Assembly (NCBI GenBank): GCA_947500055.1
Contig: CANMQO010000003.1
Coordinates: forward strand, 1 to 64,000
Source of the DNA: an uncultured Paracoccaceae bacterium
GTDB lineage: Bacteria; Pseudomonadota; Alphaproteobacteria; Rhodobacterales; Rhodobacteraceae
DNA length: 64,000 nt
Direction of reading: 5' to 3'
Shown: in pieces, positions 1 to 8,165 of the stretch
Layout of the letters: the number at the start of each line of letters is the position of its first letter
Numbering within the stretch: position 1 is the stretch's first letter
Position numbers and translations under genes: made by a program
Notes under the pieces: model-generated
What the model was told of the DNA's origin: nothing
What the model saw: the letters and a program-made list of their open reading frames with translations, nothing else
Databases searched by the model: none

Positions 1-77
1 TGGAAAAGCCCGGTCGCCTTCGAAAGGAAAGTGGCCTAAACGAGCACTTGGAGCGGCATCAAAACGTGACAGGTCCA
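1..77 (+). mobile_element. Right end of an IS3-family element (transposase C-terminus)
   Basis: The first 39 bases read WKSPVAFERKVA then a stop, like the C-terminal tail of IS3-family OrfB transposases (integrase-type DDE enzymes). The next bases, down to about GTGACAGGTCCA, look like the element's end with its terminal repeat. Only the tail is in the window, so neither the length nor the activity of the transposase can be judged. Its place next to the catabolic island suggests rearrangement at this edge. The exact boundary is a guess. Confidence 0.5.
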
Positions 78-228
78 TATAGAGAAACGTGTGTCAATCG
101 TCGCCAGTGCTTGCACCGGGCCTTTTTCCTGAGACCCCGTGCTTCCACCAAGCTTGAGTCTCTAGGCTCAAGACCCATTGATTTTCGGTCGGTTGCGTAA
201 TTCACTAGGCCGAAGGCGAGAGATCATC

Positions 229-309
229 AAGTCTGACCTTTTCTGGCTGAGCGGCGAGCAGATCATCCCGATCCTGAAGCAGCAGGAGAATGGCCTGGCG
301 ACGGAATAG
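229..309 (+). pseudogene. Decayed transposase N-terminal remnant
   Basis: A short open stretch without a start reads KSDLFWLSGEQ followed by QIIPILKQQENGLATE and a stop. The second half resembles the helix-turn-helix start of IS3 OrfA proteins (pattern EQIIxILKxxExGxxT). The first half resembles the start of IS5-type transposases (SDLFWLSDEQ). It may be a chimera of two decayed elements or one diverged copy. It cannot encode a working protein. The ORF called on the opposite strand here is its shadow. Confidence 0.35.
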
Positions 310-613
310 GCTCTTTCCGGGCTTTCTCTTCACCTGAGGCCAATGGCAGCTATCACGCTGCTTTGATGCGATGGAAAACCTTTGAGTCGCAAATGGCAAA
401 ACTAGTGCACCGAGGAAAATCCAGTTGACTCAAAATCAATGACTTAGCCGCTTGGCAATGGCAAAACTATGTGTCGCCCCACACCAATTATTGATCCGGC
501 ACGTAGTTCTGCTTCTTTGCGGCAGAACCGTTCCTTTGGCCTCCATCAGGTGTCTCCGGTGAAAGGCGAAACGCTGTCGGATTTGGCGACACCCGGTCGT
601 GCGGTGAAGGAGC
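310..613. other. Gene-free stretch downstream of gntR
   Basis: I see no credible gene here. The 13-base direct repeat AATGGCAAAACTA occurs twice, at 392-404 and 457-469. The rest looks like degraded intergenic sequence between the transposase remnants and the stop codon of the regulator. No tRNA or clear attachment site was found. Confidence 0.4.
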
Positions 614-1276
614 CTACATTTCCGCCATCGCGGATAGTGTATGTTCCAGACCCAATCTGATGTGTGCTTCCAGCACGGATTTCGCCTTTGCCGTATCCCT
701 TGCGAGGGCCGCATCGAACATGTCTTTATGTTCCTGCACGGCCTCTTGCCCGCGATAGGTAAGTACCAGCATTTGGTAACGCAGGTATTTGTCAAAGATC
801 GTCCCATGAAGCGATAGCAGGTTCAGCGAGTTGCACGCCTGGATCATCGCCTGATGAAACTCCCAGTCATAGCGCTTCCACGCTTCTTTCTGCGACGTGT
901 CCCCATCCAGCATCTTTTGCTCGATCAGGTGCAGCTTATGATGGGCCGCCACGAGGTTACCTTCCCAGTCGGCATCACCACAGGAAATGGACGTCTCAAG
1001 CGCTGAACATTCCAGCAGGATGCGCAGTTCGGCGATCTCGGTGAGATCCTCCGCCGAGACCGGGCGGACAAAGAAGCCCCGCTGTTCAGCGGCTTGTACA
1101 AAGCCTTCGCTTGCCAGGCGGTTCAGCGTCTCGCGCAATGTTGAGACGCTTGCGGAATAACGCTCACGCAAGCCGTCGAGCTTAAGTTTGGTACCAGGGG
1201 CCAGCTCACCAAAGATGATATCGTGCTTGATACGCTCATATGTGCTGGACCCGACCGTAGGTGCAGATGGTGACAT
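614..1276 (-). CDS. GntR-family transcriptional regulator, FCD subfamily
   Basis: This is a DNA-binding regulator, probably local, for the divergent catabolic island. The N-terminal third holds a winged helix (STYERIKHDIIFGELAPG, then STLRETLNRLASEGFV). The rest is an all-helical FCD ligand domain, with RILLECSALE and the metal-ligand-like stretches WEFHQAMI and EHKDMFDA. FCD domains usually bind organic acids with a metal. The ORF opens at 1288. I prefer the ATG at 1276 because GAGG lies six bases upstream, while the first ATG has no ribosome site. It is divergent from the Gfo/Idh gene. The shared AT-rich motif is its likely operator, by inference. Confidence 0.85.
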   Translation of the reverse strand: MSPSAPTVGSSTYERIKHDIIFGELAPGTKLKLDGLRERYSASVSTLRETLNRLASEGFVQAAEQRGFFVRPVSAEDLTEIAELRILLECSALETSISCGDADWEGNLVAAHHKLHLIEQKMLDGDTSQKEAWKRYDWEFHQAMIQACNSLNLLSLHGTIFDKYLRYQMLVLTYRGQEAVQEHKDMFDAALARDTAKAKSVLEAHIRLGLEHTLSAMAEM

Positions 1277-1361
1277 GCCAAGCCTCATGGAAAATCAGTT
1301 TTGCGGTCAATAACATGATTACCCGATATTCCTCAACGCTGGATAAAATAGGCGAATATAA

Positions 1362-1377
1362 AAAATATCCTATATTA
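1362..1377. promoter_or_regulatory. Candidate operator of the GntR regulator, site 1
   Basis: AAAATATCCTATATTA lies in the gap between the divergent regulator and the Gfo/Idh gene. Close variants sit at 2489-2505 and 8098-8133, always in front of a block of the same island. It is followed by ATTGCGAAAT, which also follows the second site. Binding by the regulator is inferred. Confidence 0.45.
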
Positions 1378-1434
1378 TTGCGAAATTGCTAAACTCTGCT
1401 AGCGTGCCCTCGAAACGCAAGGATGAGGGGCCGC

Positions 1435-2490
1435 ATGGCACAACCAGTGAAACTAGCGGTGGTCGGTGCGGGCCTGGTTGGGCAAAGGCATATTGCGGCG
1501 ATTGAGCGGGTTGAGGGTGTTACGCTTGCCGCTGTTGTCGAACCTGGCCCGACAGAGCAGAGCATTCCCGTCTTTGAAACCCTGACGGATATGTTCCGGA
1601 GCATCACCGTTGACGGTGTGATCTTGTCGACCCCGACGCTCTTGCATGTGCAAGGCGGTATGGAATGCGTGACCCGAGATGTGCCGGTCCTGATCGAGAA
1701 ACCCCTCGCGGCTTCTGCGGATGACGCAGAAGGTTTGATCACAGCCGCCAAGGATCGCTGCGTTCCGATCCTTGTGGGGCATCACAGGCGTCACAACCCG
1801 ATTATTCAAAAATCCGCCGAACTGATCAAAGAGGGGACAATCGGCCAGGTGCGCGTGGCGCAGGTCACATGCTGGTTCTACAAGCCCGACGACTATTTTG
1901 ATGTGGCGCCCTGGCGCAAGAAGGCAGGTGCCGGGCCGATCTCTGTCAATCTTGTACATGATGTCGATCTGATGCGTCATTTCCTGGGTGAGGTTGTCAC
2001 CGTACAGGCGCAGATGGCGCCTTCGATGCGGGGCTATGAAAACGAAGATCTTGCAGCTGCCGTACTGCGATTTGAAAGCGGTGCTGTATGTACAATTACG
2101 GTGTCGGACAGCGTGGTCTCGCCATGGAGTTGGGAACTCACTTCTCGTGAATATCCGATTTATCCGGCGACAAACGAGTCCTGCTATCTGATTGGTGGAT
2201 CAGAAGGCGCGCTATCGATCCCCGATATGCGCCTTTGGCAACATGATGGTGGCGCAAACTGGTGGAACCCAATCACGGCAACCACCATGCCCGTCAGTTC
2301 GTCCGATCCCCTGATTAACCAGATCGCACATTTCGAAGATGTCATCCGTGGCAAGGCCGAACCTTTGGTGAATGGCGTCGAAGGGTTAAAGACTCTGCGT
2401 GTCGTTGAGGCCATCCAAAAAGCTGCCGTAACCCAAAAACTGATCCATCTCGGCAAGTTACAGGAAGAATCCTCAACAGCTGCCGAATAA
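1435..2490 (+). CDS. Gfo/Idh/MocA family NAD(P)-dependent oxidoreductase
   Basis: This is a cytoplasmic dehydrogenase that would oxidise a hydroxyl of a sugar, cyclitol or sugar acid. The N-terminal Rossmann fold shows VGAGLVG (residues 10-16). The family EKP motif (88-90) follows; its lysine is typical of catalysis. The C-terminal part is the usual alpha/beta substrate domain, with NLVHDVDLMRHFLG. At 351 residues it has normal length. I chose the ATG at 1435 because GAGGGG lies four bases upstream. The alternative ATG at 1423 has a site that is too close. It is the first gene of the island, just upstream of the TRAP transporter, so it probably performs the first oxidation of the imported compound. 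The substrate is unknown. Confidence 0.85.
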   Translation: MAQPVKLAVVGAGLVGQRHIAAIERVEGVTLAAVVEPGPTEQSIPVFETLTDMFRSITVDGVILSTPTLLHVQGGMECVTRDVPVLIEKPLAASADDAEGLITAAKDRCVPILVGHHRRHNPIIQKSAELIKEGTIGQVRVAQVTCWFYKPDDYFDVAPWRKKAGAGPISVNLVHDVDLMRHFLGEVVTVQAQMAPSMRGYENEDLAAAVLRFESGAVCTITVSDSVVSPWSWELTSREYPIYPATNESCYLIGGSEGALSIPDMRLWQHDGGANWWNPITATTMPVSSSDPLINQIAHFEDVIRGKAEPLVNGVEGLKTLRVVEAIQKAAVTQKLIHLGKLQEESSTAAE

Positions 2491-2505
2491 AATATCATAT
2501 ATTTT
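2489..2505. promoter_or_regulatory. Candidate operator, site 2 (near-perfect palindrome)
   Basis: AAAATATCATATATTTT overlaps the stop codon of the dehydrogenase gene and precedes dctP by about 90 bases. Seven of eight positions pair around a central A. It is the most symmetric copy of the motif shared with sites 1 and 3, and suggests a second regulated promoter in front of the transporter. Confidence 0.5.
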
Positions 2506-2595
2506 GTAAAATCTATTGCGAAATGAGGGAAATGAGGCATTAATCTGCTGCACAACCAGCCCGGAGGGGCAATACAAACGTCTGGGAGGACACCA

Positions 2596-3603
2596 ATGAC
2601 ACTTACTTTGACACGTCGCCTCGCGATGGCCGCCATGGTCGCGGCGGGCACCTTTGCTGGCACCACAACATTCGCTGATGGCCATGCTATCCAGTTACGG
2701 ATGTCGACATCCGGTTCCGAGACCGATGCACGCTCTGTCGCATTGGCCGAAGTCTTCGGGCCGGCCGTTTCCGGCTTTGCGTCCTACGAGCCAAGCTACA
2801 ACGCGACACTTTTTGATCAGGGCACAGAGCTTGACGCGATCAGCCGCGGCAACCTAGAGATGTCGATCACGTCAGCACAGGAACTGGCACAGTTCTTCCC
2901 GGAGTTTTCGATTTTCGCAACCGGCTATGTCCACCAGGACGCAGCACATCAGGTCCGCGTTTTCAACGATCCGCTGATGGAGCCGTTCAAAGCAAAGGTC
3001 GAGGATGAACTGGGCGTAAAGCTTCTTTCGGTCATGTATCTGGGTCGTCGCCACGTGAACCTGCGCCAAACGCGCGAGGAACTGGATGTCCAAACGCCGG
3101 CTGATCTGGCGGGCGTGAACCTGCGGATGCCGGGCACCGATGCATGGCAGTTCCTCGGGGCGGCATTGGGCGCGTCCCCGACACCAATGGCCTTCTCCGA
3201 AGTCTACACAGGTCTGGCAACAGGCGCGGTTGACGGGCAGGACAACCCGCTGCCAACGGTTGTTGACCGCAAGTTCTACGAAGTCACAAAGCAAATCGCG
3301 CTGACATCGCACCTCGTTGACCTGAACTACATCGCGATCTCGGCCGAGACTTTCAACTCCATGACCGCTGAGCAACAGTTGAAAGTGCAGACTGCCGCAG
3401 ATGCCGCAGCGTCCGTGGGTCGTCTGCGTCAACTTGAACTGGAAAACAGCCTTGCTGCGTTCATCGAAGAGAATGGGGTTGAGGTCTACACCCCGGACGT
3501 TGCAGCTTTCCGTGAGCACGTGCAGGCGCAATATGTTGGCAGCGAATTTGCGGCGAGCTGGCCAGAAGGTGTGCTGGAGCGGATTAACGCACTTGGTAAC
3601 TAA
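2596..3603 (+). CDS. dctP: TRAP transporter solute-binding protein (DctP family)
   Basis: This is the periplasmic receptor that captures a carboxylate-type solute for the membrane subunits encoded next. A signal peptide is clear (twin arginine-like start, hydrophobic core to about residue 25, cut near FADGHA). The mature protein shows DctP features: LRMPGTDAW with the arginine that usually binds the substrate carboxylate, and GAVDGQDNPL. At 335 residues the length is normal. GGAGGA precedes the ATG. Order P-Q-M is standard. The ligand cannot be read from the sequence. The family and neighbours point to a sugar acid or other organic acid. Confidence 0.93.
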   Translation: MTLTLTRRLAMAAMVAAGTFAGTTTFADGHAIQLRMSTSGSETDARSVALAEVFGPAVSGFASYEPSYNATLFDQGTELDAISRGNLEMSITSAQELAQFFPEFSIFATGYVHQDAAHQVRVFNDPLMEPFKAKVEDELGVKLLSVMYLGRRHVNLRQTREELDVQTPADLAGVNLRMPGTDAWQFLGAALGASPTPMAFSEVYTGLATGAVDGQDNPLPTVVDRKFYEVTKQIALTSHLVDLNYIAISAETFNSMTAEQQLKVQTAADAAASVGRLRQLELENSLAAFIEENGVEVYTPDVAAFREHVQAQYVGSEFAASWPEGVLERINALGN

Positions 3604-3628
3604 GCCTTAGAATGAAGGACGACACACC

Positions 3629-4240
3629 GTGAGAAATATCTTCAAGTGGGTCTCCAGAATTTCTGACGCAATCGCAGCCACAATGCTGGCTGCGATTTTC
3701 TTTATTTTCCTGCTGCAAATCGGGTCGCGCTATGCGCCACAAATTGTTGGCTACTTCGGTCTGGCCGAACCGTTCCCGATCCTCGCATCCATCAAGCCGC
3801 TTGGCTGGACGCTAGAGTTGATCGCAGTGCTATGGGTTTGGGTCATCTTTTTCAGCTGTGCGTTTGTCGTTCGCGAATACGACCATGTGAAATTCGACAT
3901 CATCTACCTGTCGGCATCGCGCCGCGTCCGCACGGTATTTGCGATCATTTCGGCGGTCGCGATTGTGGCGGGGATGCTCTACGCTTTCTTGCCAACCTGG
4001 GACTACATCGACTGGATGAAAATCCGCAAAACATCAACTGTCCGTAATCCGTTCACAGGCAACAAGATCCCGCTAAGGACCGTGTTTTCCGTTTATGGCG
4101 CCTTCATGCTGGTCGTTGCCGCCCGCTACGCCTGGCTTGCCATCGAAACATACCGCTGCGGGCCGCCCAAGACAGAACTTGAGGTCGTGCTGGAGGCCGA
4201 AGCCGCCGCAGAGACCAACGAGAATGAGGCAAAGTCATGA
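3629..4240 (+). CDS. dctQ: TRAP transporter small membrane subunit (DctQ family)
   Basis: This is the small integral membrane subunit that joins the receptor to the large permease. Four hydrophobic segments are visible in 203 residues (about 13-35, 60-82, 95-117 and 145-165). The WVWVIFFSCAFVVREYDHV region is typical of DctQ. The gene starts with GTG, with AAGGAC upstream. Its stop overlaps the ATG of dctM (ATGA), implying translational coupling. The glutamate-rich C-terminal tail (LEAEAAAETNENEAKS) is cytoplasmic and of no known role. Confidence 0.88.
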   Translation: MRNIFKWVSRISDAIAATMLAAIFFIFLLQIGSRYAPQIVGYFGLAEPFPILASIKPLGWTLELIAVLWVWVIFFSCAFVVREYDHVKFDIIYLSASRRVRTVFAIISAVAIVAGMLYAFLPTWDYIDWMKIRKTSTVRNPFTGNKIPLRTVFSVYGAFMLVVAARYAWLAIETYRCGPPKTELEVVLEAEAAAETNENEAKS

Positions 4241-5532
4241 GCTTTGAACTCATCTCGATGCTGGTCACGCTTTTCTTCCTTGCCGGGATTGGTACGCCAA
4301 TTGGCTATTCAATTCTGCTCGCGTCGGTCGTGTATCTTGGTTTTGCGGGCCTTGATGTTGCCCTGGCAGGAGAGAAGATCCTGCAAGGCTTCTACAAGAG
4401 CGCCATTCTGCTGGCGGTGCCTTTGTTCATCGTTGCCGCCAACATCATGAACGCCGGTTCGATCACCGACAGGTTGCTGAACTTCTGCGTGGCTGTCGTC
4501 GGGCGTTTCAAAGGGGGGCTGGGGCACGTCAACGTGGTTGCATCACTGATTTTTTCAGGCATGTCGGGGTCTGCCGTGGCCGACGCCGCAGGTATCGGCA
4601 AGATCATTATTTCAATGATGACGCGCGACGGCCGGTATTCACGCGGCTATGCGGCGGCGATCACCGCCGCTTCCGCGACGATTGGCCCGATCATTCCACC
4701 GTCGATTCCGATGGTGCTATATGCGCTGGTGTCCAATGCGTCGATCGGCGCTCTGTTCCTCGCGGGTATCCTGCCCGGCCTGATAATGGGAGCCGTGCTG
4801 ATGGGCATGAACGGATATCTTGCCCACAAGCGCGGTTTTGCGGTTGAAGAGGCCGTACCGCTGAAGCAGTTGCCACGCACAACAGCGAACGCATTCCCTG
4901 CGCTCTTGATGCCGGTCATCCTGCTTTACGGTATCTATGGCGGCGTCACCACACCAACCGAAGCAGCGGCGGTTGCAGCATTTTATGCACTTTTGTTGGC
5001 CGCAATGTTCTACCGCGCCATCACACTCAAGGCACTTTACCAAGTTTTTGTTGATAGCGCCCGTTCATCCGCCGCAGTGGGCATCGTGATTGGTGGCGCG
5101 TTTATCCTCAACTACATCGTCATCACCGAGCAGATACCGCAGGCAATTTCGGCCTTCCTTGGCGAAACTGACATTAGCCCGTTGATGTTCCTGATCATGG
5201 TAAATGTTCTGATCCTGCTACTGGGCTGTGTGTTGGACGCAACGACAATCATTCTTGTGATTGTCCCCCTGTTCATTCCAACTTGCGAGGCGTTGGGCAT
5301 TGATCTGGTGCATTTTGGGGTCCTGGTTGTGGTGAATGCGATGATTGGCCTGATCACGCCGCCCTATGGCATCCTGCTCTTCGTGATCAACGCGGTGACA
5401 GATATCCCGCTGCGCGAAATCATCTCTGAAATCTGGGCGTTTCTTGTCGTGCTCATTGCTGCGCTGATCTTGATGATGCTCTCACCCGGTCTGGTTTTGT
5501 GGCTGCCGCGCCTGTTGGGCTATCAGGGCTGA
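4237..5532 (+). CDS. dctM: TRAP transporter large permease (DctM family)
   Basis: This is the ion-coupled permease of the TRAP system, in the inner membrane. The 431 residues are almost entirely hydrophobic, with about twelve segments. Family motifs are visible: GMSGSAVADAAGIG, TAASATIGPIIPPSIPMV and LITPPYGILLF near the end. Transport is driven by a sodium or proton gradient in this family. It is coupled to dctQ by ATGA and to the next gene by TGATG, so transporter and enzymes are co-translated. Complete. Confidence 0.93.
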   Translation: MSFELISMLVTLFFLAGIGTPIGYSILLASVVYLGFAGLDVALAGEKILQGFYKSAILLAVPLFIVAANIMNAGSITDRLLNFCVAVVGRFKGGLGHVNVVASLIFSGMSGSAVADAAGIGKIIISMMTRDGRYSRGYAAAITAASATIGPIIPPSIPMVLYALVSNASIGALFLAGILPGLIMGAVLMGMNGYLAHKRGFAVEEAVPLKQLPRTTANAFPALLMPVILLYGIYGGVTTPTEAAAVAAFYALLLAAMFYRAITLKALYQVFVDSARSSAAVGIVIGGAFILNYIVITEQIPQAISAFLGETDISPLMFLIMVNVLILLLGCVLDATTIILVIVPLFIPTCEALGIDLVHFGVLVVVNAMIGLITPPYGILLFVINAVTDIPLREIISEIWAFLVVLIAALILMMLSPGLVLWLPRLLGYQG

Positions 5533-7277
5533 TGCTGACCCTCCCGACAAGTGTTGTACCGGGTCGGCTGCACGAAAAACTACGCGCTATTGCTGCGGGC
5601 GGATTTGATGCGATTGATCTGAGCCTGACCGATGTGGCCCAATTCGATGGGACATTGGCAGAGCTGGCAAGACTGATTGCCGAGGCCGGCCTCATCGTGG
5701 CGTCGCTTGGGCCCTTGGAGGCGGGTGCGACGTCGCTTGCGATTGCAGCCAAACAGGAGATGGCCAGGACGCTCGGGGTCAAATTACTGCTTGTCGAAAT
5801 CGCTGACCCCGTTTTGCCTGTTCTGCAAGGCCATCCTGATGTCAAAATAGCGCTCCGCCCAACGCGGGCTGTCGAGGCTGCGGTCACAGCATGGGTCAAG
5901 GAACGGAATGATCCGCAAATCGGTCTGGCGCTGAACGCCTTTGACGTTCTGGGCGATGGGTCGAGACCCGCGCGACTTCGCGATCTCGACGGCGCCGCCG
6001 TCTTTCACGTCGCCCTCTGGGATGGCCCTCAGCAACCAATGTTGCCGGGGCAAGGGACGCTCAATCTGGGCGGGTTGGCACGCGTTCTGGCCCGTGGCGG
6101 CTATGACGGGCCATGGTCTGTCGGGGTCGCGCCCGATGGGCCGGATACGGTGTCGAACGCCTATCGTGCGCTCGTGACGGTGTTGTCGGATGCGGCCATG
6201 ACAGAACCATTGCTGCGCGATGCAACCCCGAATTTGCCGCCGAAGGTTCCCACGAAAGGGTTTGAGTTTATCGAGTTTGCGGTCGATCCGGCAAGCGCTT
6301 CGGAATTGGAAAGCACGCTCACCGCCATGGCTTTCCGCAGGGAGCGCAAGCACCTGTCAAAGAAGGTCACGCTCTGGCGGCAAGGCGCCGTAAACATTGT
6401 GATAAACCAAGAGGGTGCGGGGCATGCAGGTCAGGCGTTTGAAGACCACGGGCCATGTGTTTGCGACATGGGGCTACGTGTGCAGGATGCCGCTGAAACG
6501 GTTGCGCGGGCCAAAGCGCTTGGCACACAGGATTTTCGCCAGTCGGTTGGCCTGGGAGAGCTGACCATTCCCGCCATCCACGGTGTGGGCGGCAGCGTCA
6601 TTCACTTTATCGATGAACATTCTGATCTCCACCGCGTCTGGGACATCGAATTTGAGCCGGTGACCCGGGCGCAGGCTGTCCCGCCTGCCGGGCTGCGCCG
6701 GATCGACCATGTGGCGCAGACCATGCGCTATGATGAAATGCAAAGCTGGCTGCTTTATTATTTGTCGACATTTGAGATGACGAAGACGCCGATCGTAAAC
6801 GTGACCGACCCCTCGGGCATTGTCCGCAGCCAGGCCATCGAAAGCCCGGAGGGCGATGTGCGCCTGAACCTCAATGGCGCCGCCGATGCGCAAACGCTGG
6901 CGGGGTCATTTGTCTCAGGGCGTCCGGGCGCGGGGGTGCAGCATATCGCCTTTCAAACGGACGACATTTTTGAAACCTCTGCGCAGCTGGCCGCCGCCAA
7001 CTTTGATCGTTTGGTGATACCGCACAATTATTACGTTGATACCCAAGCAACCTTTGGCTTGGACGATGATGAGGCCACGGCCTTACAACACCACAACATC
7101 CTCTACGATCATGATGTGCATGGCAGTTATTACCAACTTTACGGAGGAGCGATTTTCAATGGGTTCTTTTTTGAGATCGTGCAGCGGAAAGGGCGCTACG
7201 CTGGCTATGGCGCACGCAATGCGCCGGTCCGGTTGGCCGCACAATCACAGGCACGCAAACGCCAGGGTGCAGCATGA
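5532..7277 (+). CDS. TIM-barrel / HPPD-like fusion, 3-dehydroshikimate dehydratase type
   Basis: Two domains are fused. Residues 1 to about 260 form a xylose-isomerase-like TIM barrel. Residues about 265-575 form a vicinal-oxygen-chelate (4-hydroxyphenylpyruvate dioxygenase-like) domain. The VOC metal triad is kept: His393 (IDHV), His471 (VQHIAF) and Glu548 (FFFEIVQ). This architecture is known from bacterial QuiC-type 3-dehydroshikimate dehydratases, whose barrel makes protocatechuate. I start at the TGATG overlap with dctM; the track extends 11 codons further upstream into dctM. No protocatechuate ring-cleavage gene is nearby, so a dehydratase or isomerase acting on a related cyclic acid is equally possible. 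The next gene overlaps by ATGA. Confidence 0.72.
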   Translation: MLTLPTSVVPGRLHEKLRAIAAGGFDAIDLSLTDVAQFDGTLAELARLIAEAGLIVASLGPLEAGATSLAIAAKQEMARTLGVKLLLVEIADPVLPVLQGHPDVKIALRPTRAVEAAVTAWVKERNDPQIGLALNAFDVLGDGSRPARLRDLDGAAVFHVALWDGPQQPMLPGQGTLNLGGLARVLARGGYDGPWSVGVAPDGPDTVSNAYRALVTVLSDAAMTEPLLRDATPNLPPKVPTKGFEFIEFAVDPASASELESTLTAMAFRRERKHLSKKVTLWRQGAVNIVINQEGAGHAGQAFEDHGPCVCDMGLRVQDAAETVARAKALGTQDFRQSVGLGELTIPAIHGVGGSVIHFIDEHSDLHRVWDIEFEPVTRAQAVPPAGLRRIDHVAQTMRYDEMQSWLLYYLSTFEMTKTPIVNVTDPSGIVRSQAIESPEGDVRLNLNGAADAQTLAGSFVSGRPGAGVQHIAFQTDDIFETSAQLAAANFDRLVIPHNYYVDTQATFGLDDDEATALQHHNILYDHDVHGSYYQLYGGAIFNGFFFEIVQRKGRYAGYGARNAPVRLAAQSQARKRQGAA

Positions 7278-8074
7278 CGGATGACGCAGAAGCCATCCGC
7301 GCATGGTGGCGAACGTCCATCATCGACATGGAGCCCGGCAAGATCGCGTTCCGCGGATACCCGATTGAAGAATTGATTGGCACCGTTTCATTCCCACAGA
7401 TGATCTGGTTGATGACCGCCGGGCGCTTGGCATCGCCGGAAGAGGCTGCCTTGCTGGAAGCAGCGCTTGTTGCAGGTGTTGACCACGGCCCGCAGGCACC
7501 TTCGATTGCAGCCGCTCGGATGACCGCAACCTGTGGTGTCGGGTTGAACAACGCGATGGCCAACGGCGTGAACATGCTCGGTGATGTGCATGGCGGCGCA
7601 GGCGAGCAATGTGCGGAGTTGTATTATGACATTGCAGCGCGGATGGCGGCGGGTGCCGGGCTAGAGGATGCAGTGCAAACTGGCCTTGATGACTGGCGCG
7701 CGGTGAACGGGAGAATCGTGAGCGGGTTTGGGCACCGGTTTCACAAACCCGTTGATCCGCGCGCGCCGCGTCTGATGGCGCTGGTGCGTGACGCTGCACA
7801 AGCGGGAACGGTCTCGGGCCGCTATGCGGATATCGGGGAAGCGGTGCAGGCCAATCTCGGCCGGAACCGTCCGCTTGCCATGAACATTGACGGCGCAACG
7901 GCTGTTATTTTTTGCGAATTGGGGTTTCCCGCACCCCTGTCCCGCGGACTTTTCTGCCTCTCTCGATCCGTTGGTATTCTGGCTCATGCATGGGAGCAGA
8001 TGCAGCAAGGTGGCCGGAACAAGGGGCCCATGCCACCGGCATATCTCCCAAAGTATGCGCCCTGGCCGACCTAG
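7274..8074 (+). CDS. Small citrate-synthase-like protein (citryl-CoA lyase type)
   Basis: At 266 residues this is far shorter than citrate synthases (about 370-430), but the active site is kept: His106 in GDVHGGAG, His154 in GFGHRFHK and Asp206 in AMNIDGA. These correspond to the two histidines and the aspartate of citrate synthase. Such short homologues are usually named citryl-CoA lyase. They would join or split an acyl-CoA and a keto acid. It is translationally coupled to the fusion gene. A CoA-acylating-type aldehyde dehydrogenase lies downstream and could supply its acyl-CoA. The real substrate is unknown. Confidence 0.75.
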   Translation: MTDDAEAIRAWWRTSIIDMEPGKIAFRGYPIEELIGTVSFPQMIWLMTAGRLASPEEAALLEAALVAGVDHGPQAPSIAAARMTATCGVGLNNAMANGVNMLGDVHGGAGEQCAELYYDIAARMAAGAGLEDAVQTGLDDWRAVNGRIVSGFGHRFHKPVDPRAPRLMALVRDAAQAGTVSGRYADIGEAVQANLGRNRPLAMNIDGATAVIFCELGFPAPLSRGLFCLSRSVGILAHAWEQMQQGGRNKGPMPPAYLPKYAPWPT

Positions 8075-8097
8075 CAATCACAAATCATGTAATTGAT

Positions 8098-8133
8098 AAA
8101 ATATCATAGATTTTTGAATTCATAATATGATAC
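8098..8133. promoter_or_regulatory. Candidate operator, site 3 (double)
   Basis: AAATATCATAGATTTTT at 8098-8114 matches sites 1 and 2. A second inverted match, CATAATATGATAC, follows at 8121-8133. They fill the only real gap in the island's enzyme block (8075-8165), so a separate promoter for the last three genes is likely. Confidence 0.45.
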
Positions 8134-8165
8134 TGCTACACGCAGAGATCGTAAGGTGATTCAAA

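Noticed and set aside
392-469. tRNA or attachment site at the edge of the island
   Set aside because: The 13-base direct repeat AATGGCAAAACTA is present, but no cloverleaf or tRNA 3' end could be built around it.
469-660. 63-residue plus-strand ORF
   Set aside because: It overlaps the end of the GntR gene, has no ribosome site and shows no family pattern.
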